A stretch of 64,000 nucleotides of DNA from Paenibacillus ehimensis NBRC 15659 (GCF_004000785.1 NZ_BILX01000023.1:28771-92770), one strand, 5' to 3'; shown: positions 15,444 through 23,991, counted from the first letter of the stretch. Program-made: numbers and translations. The notes: a model not told the origin generated them from the letters alone.

Positions 15444-16409
15444 ATGGGATTATGGGCTTTACTTAAAAAAGGGAACACTTCTTCCTTAATGGCGGCGCTT
15501 GGAAATACGGCAGTCGCGGCAGCCAAAGGAGTCGCCGCAGCGCTTAGCGGAAGCGGCGCCATGTTCGCGTCAGCCATGCACTCCGTAGCCGATGCGATCA
15601 ACCAGGGGTTTGTATTTGCCGGAAGCGTGCTCGCGGAAAAGCAGCCGACCCGGCGGTTTCCCACCGGCTTCGGCCGTGTGATCAATCTGTTCTGCATGGT
15701 CGCGGTCATGGTCGTTTCCTTCATGGCTTACGAAACGATACTGGAAGGCTTTCATCTGCTGGCCCACCCGGCGGAAGCTTCGAATTTCTGGCTGAACTTT
15801 GCCATCCTGCTGATCGCTATCCTCATCGACGGTGCCATCCTGTGGAAGGCGATGAAAGAAATCGTCCGCGAAGCGCGGGTAGAAGCCAAAGGACTTGCAA
15901 TCGTCCCGGCGGCATTTCGGAACGTCGGACGGTCCGCCCCTCCTACCCGGCTGGTCTTCTATGAAGATATCGTCGCGACGCTGGGCGCGGCTCTTGCCTT
16001 AATCGCGGTCATCGTAACGCAGCTGTCGGATTTCAAAATGCTGGACGGAATCGCCACGATCCTGATCGGACTGCTCATGGTCGGCGTGGCGTTCAAGGTC
16101 GGCTATGACAATATGGTAGGCCTGATCGGCGTAGCCGCGCCGAAAGATGTGGAGGACCGGGTCGCCGGCCTGCTGCTGGCGGACCCGGATGTCCGGGACA
16201 TTAACCGGCTCCGCATTCTGCAGGAAGGCCGGACGTATCACGTCGACGGCTACGTGGAGCTCCGCGTCGGCCTGACGCTGGCGGACGCCGACGATATTAA
16301 ATTCCGCTTAAGAGCGACTCTGCTGAACGATCCGGACATTACCGACGTTACGTTAGGCATTCTCGAAGACAACGGCGTCCGGGACTGGAGACCTGAGCTT
16401 AATCCTTAA
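15444..16409 (+). CDS. Cation diffusion facilitator family transporter
   Basis: A 321-residue membrane protein that exports divalent cations (Zn, Mn, Fe or Co in this family) by proton antiport. It has the CDF arrangement: an early [22 protein letters not shown] helix with the H-x-x-x-D metal pair (HSVAD, about residues 49-53), further membrane helices ([35 protein letters not shown]), and a C-terminal cytoplasmic domain ([21 protein letters not shown]). The usual HPFGYGR stretch reads RRFPTGFGR, lacking the histidine. The second H/D-x-x-x-D pair is [14 protein letters not shown], so the metal may be unusual. GAGGAGAG sets the start. Its stop overlaps that of clpP by four bases on the opposite strand. 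Confidence 0.88.
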   Translation: MGLWALLKKGNTSSLMAALGNTAVAAAKGVAAALSGSGAMFASAMHSVADAINQGFVFAGSVLAEKQPTRRFPTGFGRVINLFCMVAVMVVSFMAYETILEGFHLLAHPAEASNFWLNFAILLIAILIDGAILWKAMKEIVREARVEAKGLAIVPAAFRNVGRSAPPTRLVFYEDIVATLGAALALIAVIVTQLSDFKMLDGIATILIGLLMVGVAFKVGYDNMVGLIGVAAPKDVEDRVAGLLLADPDVRDINRLRILQEGRTYHVDGYVELRVGLTLADADDIKFRLRATLLNDPDITDVTLGILEDNGVRDWRPELNP

Positions 16410-16990
16410 ACGTCGCGGTACAGAATTTGGTCGATGATGCCGTAAGCCATAGCTTCCCGCGCATCCATAAAATAATCCCGCTCGGTATCGCGTTCAATCG
16501 TATCCAAGGGCTGCCCGGTATGTGCCGCGAGCAGCCCGTTCAGTTTGTCGCGAAGCTTGAGAATTCTTCGGGCGCTGATTTCAATGTCCGAAGCCTGGCC
16601 TTGAGCCCCGCCAAGGGGCTGATGAATCATGATTTCGCTGCTTGGCAGCGCATAGCGCTTCCCCTTCGTGCCGCCGGACAAAAGAAACGCGCCCATCGAG
16701 GCGGCAAGTCCGATGCATAACGTGCTCACATCGGCCTTGACATGCCGCATGGCATCGTAGATGGCGAGGCCTGCCGCAATCGATCCGCCGGGACTGTTGA
16801 TATACAGCTTGATTTCTTTATCCGGATCGTCCGCATCCAGAAACAAGAGCTGTGCGATGATCGCATTCGCCGTTTCGTCCGTAACCGGTCCGGTCAGAAA
16901 CACGATCCGGTCCTGCAGCAGCCTGGAATAAATATCGTACGCCCGTTCTCCACGGCCGGTTTGCTCGACGACATAAGGAATCAAATGCAT
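16406..16990 (-). CDS. clpP: ClpP protease subunit, paralogue in a MerR operon
   Basis: The 194-residue serine protease core that works with a Clp ATPase. All catalytic parts are present: Ser about 98 in [11 protein letters not shown], His about 123 in [14 protein letters not shown], and Asp about 172 in [11 protein letters not shown]. The N-terminal [21 protein letters not shown] is full-length and canonical. What is unusual is the context: it is the third gene of an operon with a MerR regulator and an unknown protein (18 bp after the latter), not next to a Clp ATPase or trigger factor. A dedicated, inducible ClpP paralogue is the likely reading. GGAGGAACG precedes the ATG. Confidence 0.95.
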   Translation of the reverse strand: MHLIPYVVEQTGRGERAYDIYSRLLQDRIVFLTGPVTDETANAIIAQLLFLDADDPDKEIKLYINSPGGSIAAGLAIYDAMRHVKADVSTLCIGLAASMGAFLLSGGTKGKRYALPSSEIMIHQPLGGAQGQASDIEISARRILKLRDKLNGLLAAHTGQPLDTIERDTERDYFMDAREAMAYGIIDQILYRDV

Positions 16991-17008
16991 GAAACGTTCC
17001 TCCTTCGG

Positions 17009-17551
17009 TTATCGATAGTTAAAGCTGTAATCGACACGATACTTTTTCTCCCAATCCTCGAAATCCCCGCTTCGCTGTCTGATGATCGGTGGAAGGATAA
17101 CGTATTCGCTTGCCTTTTCGGCAGCTCTGTCCTGAAGCCTGCATTGCAGCGCCTTCACCCGTTCGACTACCTCCTTGTCAACCGGCCACTCTTCCGCCTC
17201 GTCCTCCGTTTTTAACTCCAAGGAGACGCCATGAACCGCACGGATTTGCGTTTCCCCGTCCTTGAATTCCAAGACGATCCCAATTTCCGCCCTGCCGCAA
17301 ACGGCCGCCTCCTTCGTGTACAGTTCGAGAAGGACATCATGATCCTTAGGCGAATCCCCAAGTAAAATAACACCGCAGTTGGTTTCCGGGCAGCCGTTCA
17401 AGTTTGGGGCTCGATGCACGCCTTGAGGCAGATCAAGCGTCAACCGGATATCCGTGATGCTCCCGGCATGCGGCAGCTCGAAACGGACCCATAGATGATT
17501 CATACCTTCCTCATGCTCCATTGCTTGCTTTGCGAGCCTGGCGAGGATCAT
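17009..17551 (-). CDS. Unknown protein between MerR and ClpP
   Basis: A 180-residue cytoplasmic protein with no family I recognise. The N-terminal two thirds look all-beta: MNHLWVRFELPHAGSITDIRL, VILLGDSPKDHDVLLELYTK and RAEIGIVLEFKDGETQIRAV. These have the alternating pattern of a beta-sandwich, similar to those attached to VWA-domain proteins. A charged helix follows (VDKEVVERVKALQCRLQDRAAEKA). The ATG overlaps the MerR stop (ATGA), and clpP begins 18 bp after it, so the three proteins are made together. An adaptor or substrate-recognition role for ClpP is an inference from position only. Confidence 0.7.
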   Translation of the reverse strand: MILARLAKQAMEHEEGMNHLWVRFELPHAGSITDIRLTLDLPQGVHRAPNLNGCPETNCGVILLGDSPKDHDVLLELYTKEAAVCGRAEIGIVLEFKDGETQIRAVHGVSLELKTEDEAEEWPVDKEVVERVKALQCRLQDRAAEKASEYVILPPIIRQRSGDFEDWEKKYRVDYSFNYR

Positions 17552-17967
17552 AGCCGGTTCTCCCCTTTCACGACGTCCGTAACGGCCGCGATAATTTTTC
17601 GTTTCAGCTCGCCCGAGGCATGCGGCCCCATTGTTATGTACACATCCTCGCTGATCCGGAAGGTCTCGTTCTCCAGCACGCGCTCCGGGCGGTACATGTC
17701 CATGCTCTCCCCGATCCGCCTGATTTCGTCCAACGGTAAATCCTTCAGCCTCTCCTGGATGGCGGCAAGCGTTTCCCCGGTCTTGGAGAGCGTCAGAACC
17801 GCGCGAAAATAATGCAGGTGCTTATCCGTATAGACGCGTTTGTTGCCTGCCAGTTCAAGCGGAGGAACGATCCCGATCTGGGTGTAATAGCGCACGGTCC
17901 GAAGGTTGATCCCCGGCTCGTCCTGTTGGAGCAGCTCCGTGATTTGCTTGGCTGTGTAGCCGTTCAT
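17548..17967 (-). CDS. MerR-family transcriptional regulator
   Basis: A 139-residue regulator. The N-terminal domain reads YTAKQITELLQQDEPGINLRTVRYYTQIGIVPPLE, the MerR helix-turn-helix with R-T-V-R-Y-Y, then NKRVYTDKHLHYFRAVLTLSKTG for the second half of the DNA-binding region, and a coiled helix (LAAIQERLKDLPLDEIRRIGESM). The C-terminal effector part is short (FRISEDVYITMGPHASGELKRKI) and has no cysteine pair, so metal sensing is unlikely. The start at 17967 is set by GGGGTGATC. Three dyads lie directly upstream. Confidence 0.88.
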   Translation of the reverse strand: MNGYTAKQITELLQQDEPGINLRTVRYYTQIGIVPPLELAGNKRVYTDKHLHYFRAVLTLSKTGETLAAIQERLKDLPLDEIRRIGESMDMYRPERVLENETFRISEDVYITMGPHASGELKRKIIAAVTDVVKGENRL

Positions 17968-17981
17968 CCGATCACCCCATA

Positions 17982-18033
17982 ACACTTTAGTGTCAGTTTT
18001 ACAGTTTACTGTAACATATGCAGTTGACTGTAA
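17982..18033. promoter_or_regulatory. Three tandem dyads upstream of the MerR-ClpP operon
   Basis: ACACTTTAGTGT (17982-17993), TTACAGTTTACTGTAA (17999-18014, perfect 7-2-7) and GCAGTTGACTGTAA (18020-18033) share the half-site CAGT/ACTG with a two-base centre. The spacing is about 19-20 bp between centres. They lie over the promoter region between the MerR gene and the divergent MFS gene. Confidence 0.75.
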
Positions 18034-18205
18034 TTATATCCGCTGGAGCGCAAAATAGCAACGAAGAAATTTCCCGTGGCCGGACGAAAAAAAAGCGTGC
18101 GAGCTCGTGAACCGAGTTCATACGCTTTGGCTGCGCATCGCGTGCAGGCCCGATTTTCATTGTCAATCCGCCGGAGGAATGAGATAATAATGGTCGTTCC
18201 TCATT

Positions 18206-19387
18206 TTGCCGACGAAAGCGCGGGATCTCACGATGGCTATGTCGTATTTTCTATTGTTCTATTTCGTCATTTACATGGGCAATGCCATTTACGGGACGTA
18301 CCTTCCCGTTTACTTCCAGTCGATCGGCGCGACGCCGACCCAGATCGGGGCGCTGCTCAGCGTCGGTCCGTTCGTCGCCGTCCTCGCTCAGCCGCTGTGG
18401 GGCGCCGTCGGGGACCGGGCCAGGACGAAAAATGCCGTCCTCGGCTGGCTGATCGTCGGCAGCGGAGCGATGATTCTGCTGTTCCCCTTCTCCGAAGCGT
18501 TCCTGTATTTGCTTGTCGTCGTCTGCCTGTTTACGTTTTTCCAAACGTCCATCTTCGCCTTGAGCGACGCCATCACGCTGGAAGAATTGGAGAAGCACAA
18601 GCGCTGGTCGTTCGGCCCGATCCGGCTCGGCGGCACTTTTGGCTTCGCGGTCATGTCCATCACCTTCGGCTGGATCGCCAAGGATCATATCGGCTATTTG
18701 TTTTACGCGTACGCCTTGGTCATGCTGGTGTCGCTAATGCTGCTGGCAAAGTTCCCCAAGGTATCGGGGTATCAGTCGGCCGGCAACAAAATGCAGGTAT
18801 GGGTGCTGTTCAAAAACCGCAAGCTCGTCACCTATCTGGCGATTAATCTGGTGCTGCAAATTACGATGGGGTATTATTATACGTTTTTTCCGGTGTACTA
18901 CAAAGAAATGGGCGGCGACAGCGTGCTGCTCGGCTGGTCGATGGTCATTTCGTCCCTGAGCGAAATCCCGTTTCTGCTGTTCGCCTCCAAGATTATGAAG
19001 CGCGTTCGCATGACGCATATTTTGCTTTTGTCGAGTCTGGCGGCCATGGCCCGCTGGTTCATCTTCTCGTTCACGGACAATCCGTACTGGGTGCTCCCCA
19101 CACAGCTGCTTCACGGGCTTATCTTTATCGTGCTGACCGTCACGATGGCGATGTATATCAACCAGGAAGTGCCGAAGGAGCTCAAAGCGAGCGGCCAGAC
19201 GCTGAACGGGCTGCTGAATCTGGGCCTTGCCCGGATCATCGGCAGCTTCTTGGGCGGCTATGCGAGCGAGGCGTACGGCATGCGAAGCGTCTTTGTGTTC
19301 AACGGCTGGGTCGCCGCCGCCTGCGCCGCAGCGATCGTCATCATCAGCTTAAGGCAAGCCCGTTCGGAGCAGGCCCTCGACGCCTGA
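18206..19387 (+). CDS. Major facilitator superfamily transporter
   Basis: A 393-residue carrier with twelve hydrophobic segments. The N-terminal FYFVIYMGNAIYGTYLPVYFQSIGATPTQIGALLSVGPFVAVLAQPLWGAVGDRARTKN carries the MFS loop motif G-x-x-x-D-R-x. The overall style is the MFS_1-like/nucleoside-type group. The substrate is not evident; drug or sugar export are possibilities. The start is uncertain: TTG at 18206 or ATG at 18233 (MAMSYF). A GGAGGA at 18173 fits another, short frame. It is divergent from the MerR operon and may share its operators. Confidence 0.85.
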   Translation: MPTKARDLTMAMSYFLLFYFVIYMGNAIYGTYLPVYFQSIGATPTQIGALLSVGPFVAVLAQPLWGAVGDRARTKNAVLGWLIVGSGAMILLFPFSEAFLYLLVVVCLFTFFQTSIFALSDAITLEELEKHKRWSFGPIRLGGTFGFAVMSITFGWIAKDHIGYLFYAYALVMLVSLMLLAKFPKVSGYQSAGNKMQVWVLFKNRKLVTYLAINLVLQITMGYYYTFFPVYYKEMGGDSVLLGWSMVISSLSEIPFLLFASKIMKRVRMTHILLLSSLAAMARWFIFSFTDNPYWVLPTQLLHGLIFIVLTVTMAMYINQEVPKELKASGQTLNGLLNLGLARIIGSFLGGYASEAYGMRSVFVFNGWVAAACAAAIVIISLRQARSEQALDA

Positions 19388-19391
19388 AGCA

Positions 19392-20291
19392 TTATCCTTG
19401 TCCTCTCCAGTCCTGTCCGGACGCCGTTTCGCGCCAACGGCTGCGAATCGCTTGCAGCTGCGCTTCCGGCAGGACTCCTTTCCCCGCCAGCTCCGCGTTC
19501 CGCACCCAGCGGTCCGGGTTCGCCGTGCCGACAATGGCCGTGCTTACTCCCGGAACGCTCAGCGTGAACCGCAGAGCGATTTCGACCGAATGCTCCAAAT
19601 CCTCCTGCAGAAAGTCGTAACGAAGCTTCTGTAACCGCTCCCAATATGGCTCATGGTAAGCCGAAACGGGCTTCTCGCCGGTCCGCCAGGCGACATTTGC
19701 GAGCGGTCTCTTGGCGATAACGCCCATCCTTCGCTGAACAGCTTCCGGTATCGTGAGCTCTACCGCTTCCTGATCCGCAATGTTAACCGACGTTTGCAGC
19801 GTATCGAACGCCCCGCAGCGGATGGCATAGAGCGCCGCTTCGCGGTCGCCGCTGTAGCCGATATAGCGCGCTTTCCCCGCCTCGCGCGCCCGCTGAAGCA
19901 CCTCAATGACGTCCCCTTGCCTCAACAATTGTTCCGAGCAGCTGTGCAGCTGGATCAAGTCGATATAATCCGTCTTCAGACGCTTCAAGCTGCGGTCGAT
20001 GCTTTGGGCGAGCAGATCCGGGTCCCAGTCCGGAATGGCAAAGCCGGAGGCATGTCCGCACTTCGTGAACAAATAATAATCCTTCCGGCGGTGCCCGACC
20101 GCTTTCCCGATCAGCTCCTCGCTGCCTTTATAGCATTCCGCCGTATCGATAATATTCAGCCCCTCATCCAGCGCCGAATCGAGCAACCGCTCCACGGTCG
20201 AGACGGAGGCGCCTTCGAACCCAATCTCCGCTCCGCCGAATCCAAGCATGCTGACCTGCATGTCCGTATTTCCCAACTGACGTCTTTCCAT
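19392..20291 (-). CDS. Aldo/keto reductase
   Basis: A 299-residue NADPH-dependent TIM-barrel reductase. It has LGNTDMQVSMLGFGGAEIGF at the start, the NIIDTAECYKGSEELIGKAV block with catalytic Asp and Tyr (Y in AECYKGSEE), the Lys of YYLFTKCGH, and the substrate helix KRLKTDYIDLIQLHSC with the expected H. The C-terminal ALRFTLSVPGVSTAIVGTANPDRWV binds the cofactor phosphate in the family. The substrate is unknown. AAGGAGTGA sets the start. It converges with the MFS gene, only 4 bp away. Confidence 0.9.
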   Translation of the reverse strand: MERRQLGNTDMQVSMLGFGGAEIGFEGASVSTVERLLDSALDEGLNIIDTAECYKGSEELIGKAVGHRRKDYYLFTKCGHASGFAIPDWDPDLLAQSIDRSLKRLKTDYIDLIQLHSCSEQLLRQGDVIEVLQRAREAGKARYIGYSGDREAALYAIRCGAFDTLQTSVNIADQEAVELTIPEAVQRRMGVIAKRPLANVAWRTGEKPVSAYHEPYWERLQKLRYDFLQEDLEHSVEIALRFTLSVPGVSTAIVGTANPDRWVRNAELAGKGVLPEAQLQAIRSRWRETASGQDWRGQG

Positions 20292-20370
20292 GGCTTGTCA
20301 CTCCTTCGTTTCGGATTAACCTTATCTTAACAAATATTTACTCCTTTGTAAGCCGCAAGCGGGCAGAATA

Positions 20371-20407
20371 ACAAAAAGCCGGCCGACCCTGCGGTCGAAC
20401 CGGCTTC
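20371..20407 (-). terminator. Terminator of the EamA/RarD gene
   Basis: AAGCCGG (20376-20382) with CCGGCTT (20400-20406), and an inner GACC/GGTC pair. The A-run to the left on the plus strand gives the U-run. Confidence 0.75.
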
Positions 20408-20415
20408 AATGAAGC

Positions 20416-21315
20416 TCATCCCTTCTGCACTCCGGTACCTGTCGCACGCATCGCCAGCCTTCCTTTCAGCGAGCTCAGCGTGAACAGCAGCAGCGCGCTC
20501 CAGATCAGGCAGAAGCTGATCAGGTGCACGGTCGTGAACGGCTCGTCGTATAGAGCGACGCCCAGAATGAGGCTAATGGTCGGAGCCAAATATTGCAGGA
20601 ATCCGACGGTCGTCAGCGACAGCCTCTGAGCGGCTTGGGCAAACCACAGCAGCGGCATCGCCGTGGCCACTCCCGACAGCGCCAACAGCAGCTGATAGTC
20701 CGCGCTTAACGACGATGTCGTCGATTGGCCTGTCATCCCGACGACAAGCAAATAAACGGCGGCCACAGGCAGCACGACCACCGTTTCCCCGGCAAGGCTA
20801 ACCATCGGCTCGAGATGCATCTTCTTTTTGACGAGCCCGTACACTCCGAAGCTCAGCGCCAAGGCCAACGATATCCAAGGAACCGATCCGTAGCTAAAGG
20901 TCAGAACGGTTACCCCCGCCGTGGCAAGGGCCATCGCCGCCCATTGCACTACGCGGAGCCTTTCGCCCAAGAAGCAAACCCCAAGCAGCACGCTGATCAG
21001 CGGGTTGATATAATAGCCCAGACTCGTTTCGACAACGCGGTCATGGTTGACGGCCCAGATGTAGATAAGCCAGTTGAGGCTGATCAGCAGGGAGCACCCT
21101 ATCATCGGCAAAACATTTTTGCGCTCGGAAAAAGCGCTCTTCAACGCCTTCCAACGGCCGCCGATCAACAGCAGCAGCGCAACGAATACGAAGGACCACA
21201 CCACGCGGTGACCTAATATTTCTCCCGAGGATACGGAAATGAAAGTTTTCCAAAACAACGGCAAAAGGCCCCAGGCAAGGTAAGCCAGCAGCCCGTAAAT
21301 GATCCCAGCATTCAC
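20416..21315 (-). CDS. rarD: EamA-family transporter RarD
   Basis: A 299-residue drug/metabolite-type membrane protein with ten hydrophobic segments. The start NAGIIYGLLAYLAWGLLPLFWKT and the segments EILGHRVVWSFVF, NWLIYIWAVNHDRVVETSLGYYINPL and LLWFAQAAQRLSLTTVGFLQYLAPTISLIL are the RarD signatures within the EamA family. The substrate of RarD is not settled (chloramphenicol or amino acid export have been proposed). The start is GTG at 21315, with AAGGAGAG upstream. Confidence 0.9.
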   Translation of the reverse strand: MNAGIIYGLLAYLAWGLLPLFWKTFISVSSGEILGHRVVWSFVFVALLLLIGGRWKALKSAFSERKNVLPMIGCSLLISLNWLIYIWAVNHDRVVETSLGYYINPLISVLLGVCFLGERLRVVQWAAMALATAGVTVLTFSYGSVPWISLALALSFGVYGLVKKKMHLEPMVSLAGETVVVLPVAAVYLLVVGMTGQSTTSSLSADYQLLLALSGVATAMPLLWFAQAAQRLSLTTVGFLQYLAPTISLILGVALYDEPFTTVHLISFCLIWSALLLFTLSSLKGRLAMRATGTGVQKG

Positions 21316-21417
21316 GTTTCTCTCTCCTTCTCTATCTCTACGTCTTCGGAATAGCTAAAGACCTAAGTATACTCCCGAACCGAGTATCCGGCAAGCACGA
21401 GTGATGAACGATGCGTT

Positions 21418-21561
21418 CTATCGGGCCTGCCTGCGGATCCGTTTATCGATAAAATAACATAAGGCAATGCAGGCAAAAGCGACCGCTAACAAGGGAAAAA
21501 CCGCCTCGTATAAATCCATAGAAAGAAATCCGGTTATGGTGTGAATGAAAGTTGCAATCAT
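21418..21561 (-). CDS. Small single-pass membrane protein
   Basis: A 47-residue protein: a short N-terminus (MIATFIHTITGFLSMDLY), one hydrophobic helix (AVFPLLAVAFACIALCYF) and a basic end (IDKRIRRQAR), which predicts a single-pass protein with a cytoplasmic tail. AAAAGGAGATGATCGG sits at ideal distance from the ATG at 21561. I do not recognise a family. The ribosome binding site and clear topology make it believable. Confidence 0.55.
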   Translation of the reverse strand: MIATFIHTITGFLSMDLYEAVFPLLAVAFACIALCYFIDKRIRRQAR

Positions 21562-21853
21562 CCGATCATCTCCTTTTCTGGTTTGGTTCCGGCTTCGGCA
21601 ATCAATCGCTTGCTCAGGATGTACCAACGGTCCGTATCTCCGGGGTATGCTTGTTCTTCGCGCATCATCCGATAGACAAGACCGGGCTCTTCCGGAGCCG
21701 CTTCCCTGATCCGAATGGACATGCGATCACCGGCCTTATCTTTTCAGGTGCCTATGGATGTGATTATAACGGAAATTCAAGTTATTGGAAACAAGTAAAA
21801 AGGAGACTTCCCATCTCCTTCCAAAATGAGATGCAAGACTCCTCTTTCTTCCT

Positions 21854-22420
21854 CTATCCAAGCACATCTGTTACAAGCGAAAGGGTTAATAACAAGCCCA
21901 TGATACCGCCTGCCGCAATGGCCCACCCTCGACGGCTTCGTTCCGCGGCCGACGCGACCGACCGGTAATACAGCACGGCCCCGATCAAGACCAATGCGGA
22001 TTCCAGGACGATGCTGACCGTCGGGACCTGCCACAAGCCGAGTCCGAGCAGCGGAAAGGCGCCTGCATTCCCCGGAAAAAGAGGCATGTCGGCCCGGTGT
22101 ACGAGCAAATCGAGCAGCCAATGGCTGAATACGACCGAGCCGACCGCTACACCTCCCCGTCTCCCCCACAGCTTTCCGGCTCCCCAACCGGCGAGAAACG
22201 CAAGCAGCAAGGCTCCGACAAAGGAGTGCGTGTAATCCGCGTGAATCAAGCTTCCTCCGTAGCCTTCGCCCGCGACCGCCTCCAGCGTCTCCGCCCCTGA
22301 CAATAAGAGGGGCACAAAGACAATGTCCAGCAGCTGCGTACTGAGCATAAGCGCCCATAGCGGAACGTTCGGGGTCTTGGCCTTCACTGCCGCGGCTAGT
22401 CCGAAATGACCTGCGAACAT
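21854..22420 (-). CDS. Integral membrane protein, DUF457/YdjM-like metal-dependent hydrolase
   Basis: A 188-residue protein with five or six membrane segments. Histidine/aspartate clusters lie where the YdjM/DUF457 hydrolase-like family has them: MFAGHFGLAAAV at the start, LIHADYTHSFVGALLL, and SHWLLDLLVHRADMPLFPG. These recall the H-x-x-x-H and H-x-x-x-D pairs of membrane-bound metal enzymes. The activity is unknown. It follows the 29-codon membrane peptide gene at 22424-22513 and overlaps its tail at the ribosome binding site (AAAAAGGAGGGCTAG), so the two are one transcript. Confidence 0.7.
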   Translation of the reverse strand: MFAGHFGLAAAVKAKTPNVPLWALMLSTQLLDIVFVPLLLSGAETLEAVAGEGYGGSLIHADYTHSFVGALLLAFLAGWGAGKLWGRRGGVAVGSVVFSHWLLDLLVHRADMPLFPGNAGAFPLLGLGLWQVPTVSIVLESALVLIGAVLYYRSVASAAERSRRGWAIAAGGIMGLLLTLSLVTDVLG

Positions 22421-22423
22421 GAC

Positions 22424-22513
22424 CTAGCCCTCCTTTTTCGGGTATGTGCGTGCTTTGGCGTCCAGCCACCCGCATCCAAGCGTGAATAAAAGCACGAAGA
22501 CGATAAAGCTCAT
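22424..22513 (-). CDS. 29-residue membrane peptide
   Basis: A very short ORF: MSFIVFVLLFTLGCGWLDA, then KARTYPKKEG and a TAG stop. It has an excellent ribosome binding site (AAGGAGGAAAC, seven bases before the ATG), one hydrophobic helix and a basic tail. Its stop codon lies inside the ribosome binding region of the membrane hydrolase downstream, 4 bp before that start. Spacing and topology suggest a genuine small protein, co-translated and perhaps a partner of the membrane protein. TetR ends 17 bp upstream on the same strand, so it may be the third product of the TetR operon. Confidence 0.6.
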   Translation of the reverse strand: MSFIVFVLLFTLGCGWLDAKARTYPKKEG

Positions 22514-22529
22514 GCCGGTTTCCTCCTTC

Positions 22530-23126
22530 TTAATCCCGCTTCGACTCTGCTTTCGCCCTTCGCTTCATCTCGTGCAGACCCGCAAGAAAGGTGTCGAGAA
22601 GCAGCCGGAAGCTGACGTCGAGATCGAGCGGCATCCCGAACCCGCCGCGCTGCTCAAGGGAGGAGAAGCCGTGTAGAAGGCTGCGCAGTCCGCGTACGGC
22701 ATGCAGCGCCGCTTCGTCCTTCAGCTCGTAGGCCTGCAGCGCGCGGACAACGAGATCGACCGTTTCGCCGGCCAAGCGCCGCACCTCTGCGTCCTCCGGG
22801 TCGGGAGCGCGGAGCGTCGCATCGTACAACCCCGGATGCGCGCGGGCAAACGCCACGTAGGCCTTGCCTAACTCGCGGACCGCATCGTCTCCCGAGCGGC
22901 CGACAACAGCCTGCGTCATGACATGCAGAAGCTGCTCCAAGCCGTGGACGGCCAGCTTGCTGCGCAGCCCGCTTAATCCGTTCACATGGTTATAAAGGGA
23001 AGGGGATCGGACGTCCAGCTTCTGCGCGAGCGAAGCCAGCGTGACTTCCTCCAGGCCGCGGGCATCCGCAATTTCAACTGCGGCTTGCAGAATGGCAGGC
23101 AGATCGAGACCGATTCTTGGCGACAT
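22530..23126 (-). CDS. TetR/AcrR-family regulator (WHG-domain type)
   Basis: A 198-residue repressor. The N-terminal helix-turn-helix is LPAILQAAVEIADARGLEEVTLASLAQKLDVRSPSLYNHVNGLSGLRSKLA, and the C-terminal part (ELGKAYVAFARAHPGLYDATLRAP) is the WHG domain that binds ligand in this subfamily. The start at 23126 has AAGGAGCG; the upstream in-frame extension overlaps the hydrolase gene and is not protein-like. It is 2 bp after the MBL-fold gene, so the two are cotranscribed, and two perfect dyads precede the pair. The ligand is unknown. Confidence 0.88.
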   Translation of the reverse strand: MSPRIGLDLPAILQAAVEIADARGLEEVTLASLAQKLDVRSPSLYNHVNGLSGLRSKLAVHGLEQLLHVMTQAVVGRSGDDAVRELGKAYVAFARAHPGLYDATLRAPDPEDAEVRRLAGETVDLVVRALQAYELKDEAALHAVRGLRSLLHGFSSLEQRGGFGMPLDLDVSFRLLLDTFLAGLHEMKRRAKAESKRD

Positions 23127-23128
23127 CG

Positions 23129-23857
23129 TTACACGCTCCTTTTCGCAACGAGGGGCAGATTGCGTTCGGCGTCGGCAATGGCGCGGTCGATCGCTTTTCC
23201 GGGCTCGCCGAGCATGCTCCCGTGCCCTACGGCCAGCAGCGAAGGCCGATGCTCGCGAAGCTTGCGGGCGCTCTCCAGCGCAAGCTCCTTGCTCCAGGTA
23301 GCCATCGCCGGGAACGGGAACCAAGGCCGGACTTGACCCGACACGGCGATGCCGCCTCTCGTCTGGAACGCGTCACCGGCAATCAATGCCCGGTTGCGGG
23401 TGTCCAGAAAAGCCATCGAGCCCGGCGTATGTCCAGGGGCCGCCACAGCCAGCAGCGAGCCGACCCGGTCGCCGTCCTGAAGCAGCACGTCGGCGCGCGT
23501 ACGCACGTTCTTCGGCACGCCGCCGCGGACCGGGGCGTCCGGCTCGCCCGGGTCCAGCGTAACATCGCCTGTCAGCAGCCGCGCATCCCGCGCGGAAATA
23601 TGCACCGGGACGCCGGGCAGCGCTTGCTTCAGCTTATCGAGCGCGCCGACATGATCGTCGTGCGCGTGGGTTAAGACAATGCGTGCAATCGGCTTCCCGA
23701 TCGTATTGGCCGCTTGAAGGATGCCCTTGGCACTATACGGCAGCGCCGCATCGATCAAGGTCAACCCGTCGTCCTCTTCGACAAAGTAACAATTTACCGG
23801 GAAAAGCCGCGGCATAAACGTCAGTTGGTAGACGGTCCGTTCTTGTTTGATTTGCAT
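23129..23857 (-). CDS. MBL-fold metallo-hydrolase
   Basis: A 242-residue metal-dependent hydrolase. The signature HAHDDHVG (H-x-H-x-D-H) is at about residues 63-70, a downstream His is at PGHTPGSMAFLD, a metal-bridging Asp at IAGDAFQ, and the last His at AVGHGSMLG. The fold begins with LFPVNCYFVEEDDGLTLIDA. Members hydrolyse thioesters, lactones or act as detoxifying glyoxalases, and with a TetR partner it probably degrades the inducer. GGGGAGATATAACG precedes the ATG. It heads the operon with the TetR gene. Confidence 0.9.
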   Translation of the reverse strand: MQIKQERTVYQLTFMPRLFPVNCYFVEEDDGLTLIDAALPYSAKGILQAANTIGKPIARIVLTHAHDDHVGALDKLKQALPGVPVHISARDARLLTGDVTLDPGEPDAPVRGGVPKNVRTRADVLLQDGDRVGSLLAVAAPGHTPGSMAFLDTRNRALIAGDAFQTRGGIAVSGQVRPWFPFPAMATWSKELALESARKLREHRPSLLAVGHGSMLGEPGKAIDRAIADAERNLPLVAKRSV

Positions 23858-23881
23858 CGTTATATCTCCCCTTAGTCAATT

Positions 23882-23922
23882 AACTAATATCATTAGTTTT
23901 ATAATAACTAATACCATTAGTT
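23882..23922. promoter_or_regulatory. Two TetR-type operators upstream of the MBL-TetR pair
   Basis: AACTAATATCATTAGTT (23882-23898) and AACTAATACCATTAGTT (23906-23922) are 17-bp palindromes that differ by one base (arms AACTAAT/ATTAGTT). They are 24 bp centre to centre and lie 25 bp upstream of the first gene, over the promoter. Confidence 0.8.
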
Positions 23923-23952
23923 TTTGCAAGTCTATTTTATTCTGGCGGATGA

Positions 23953-23991
23953 AAAACAAAAAAAACAGTTACCTTTTGGAAGATAACTGTT
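23953..23991 (-). terminator. Terminator of the methyltransferase-phosphotransferase operon
   Basis: AACAGTTA and TAACTGTT (23964-23971 with 23984-23991) with a long A-run on the plus strand before them, which is a strong U-run for minus-strand transcripts ending after 24114. Confidence 0.8.

Noticed and set aside
18076..18846. A 256-codon plus-strand frame overlapping the MFS gene start.
   Set aside because: Out of frame with the transporter, which has clear membrane helices; arginine-rich shadow composition.
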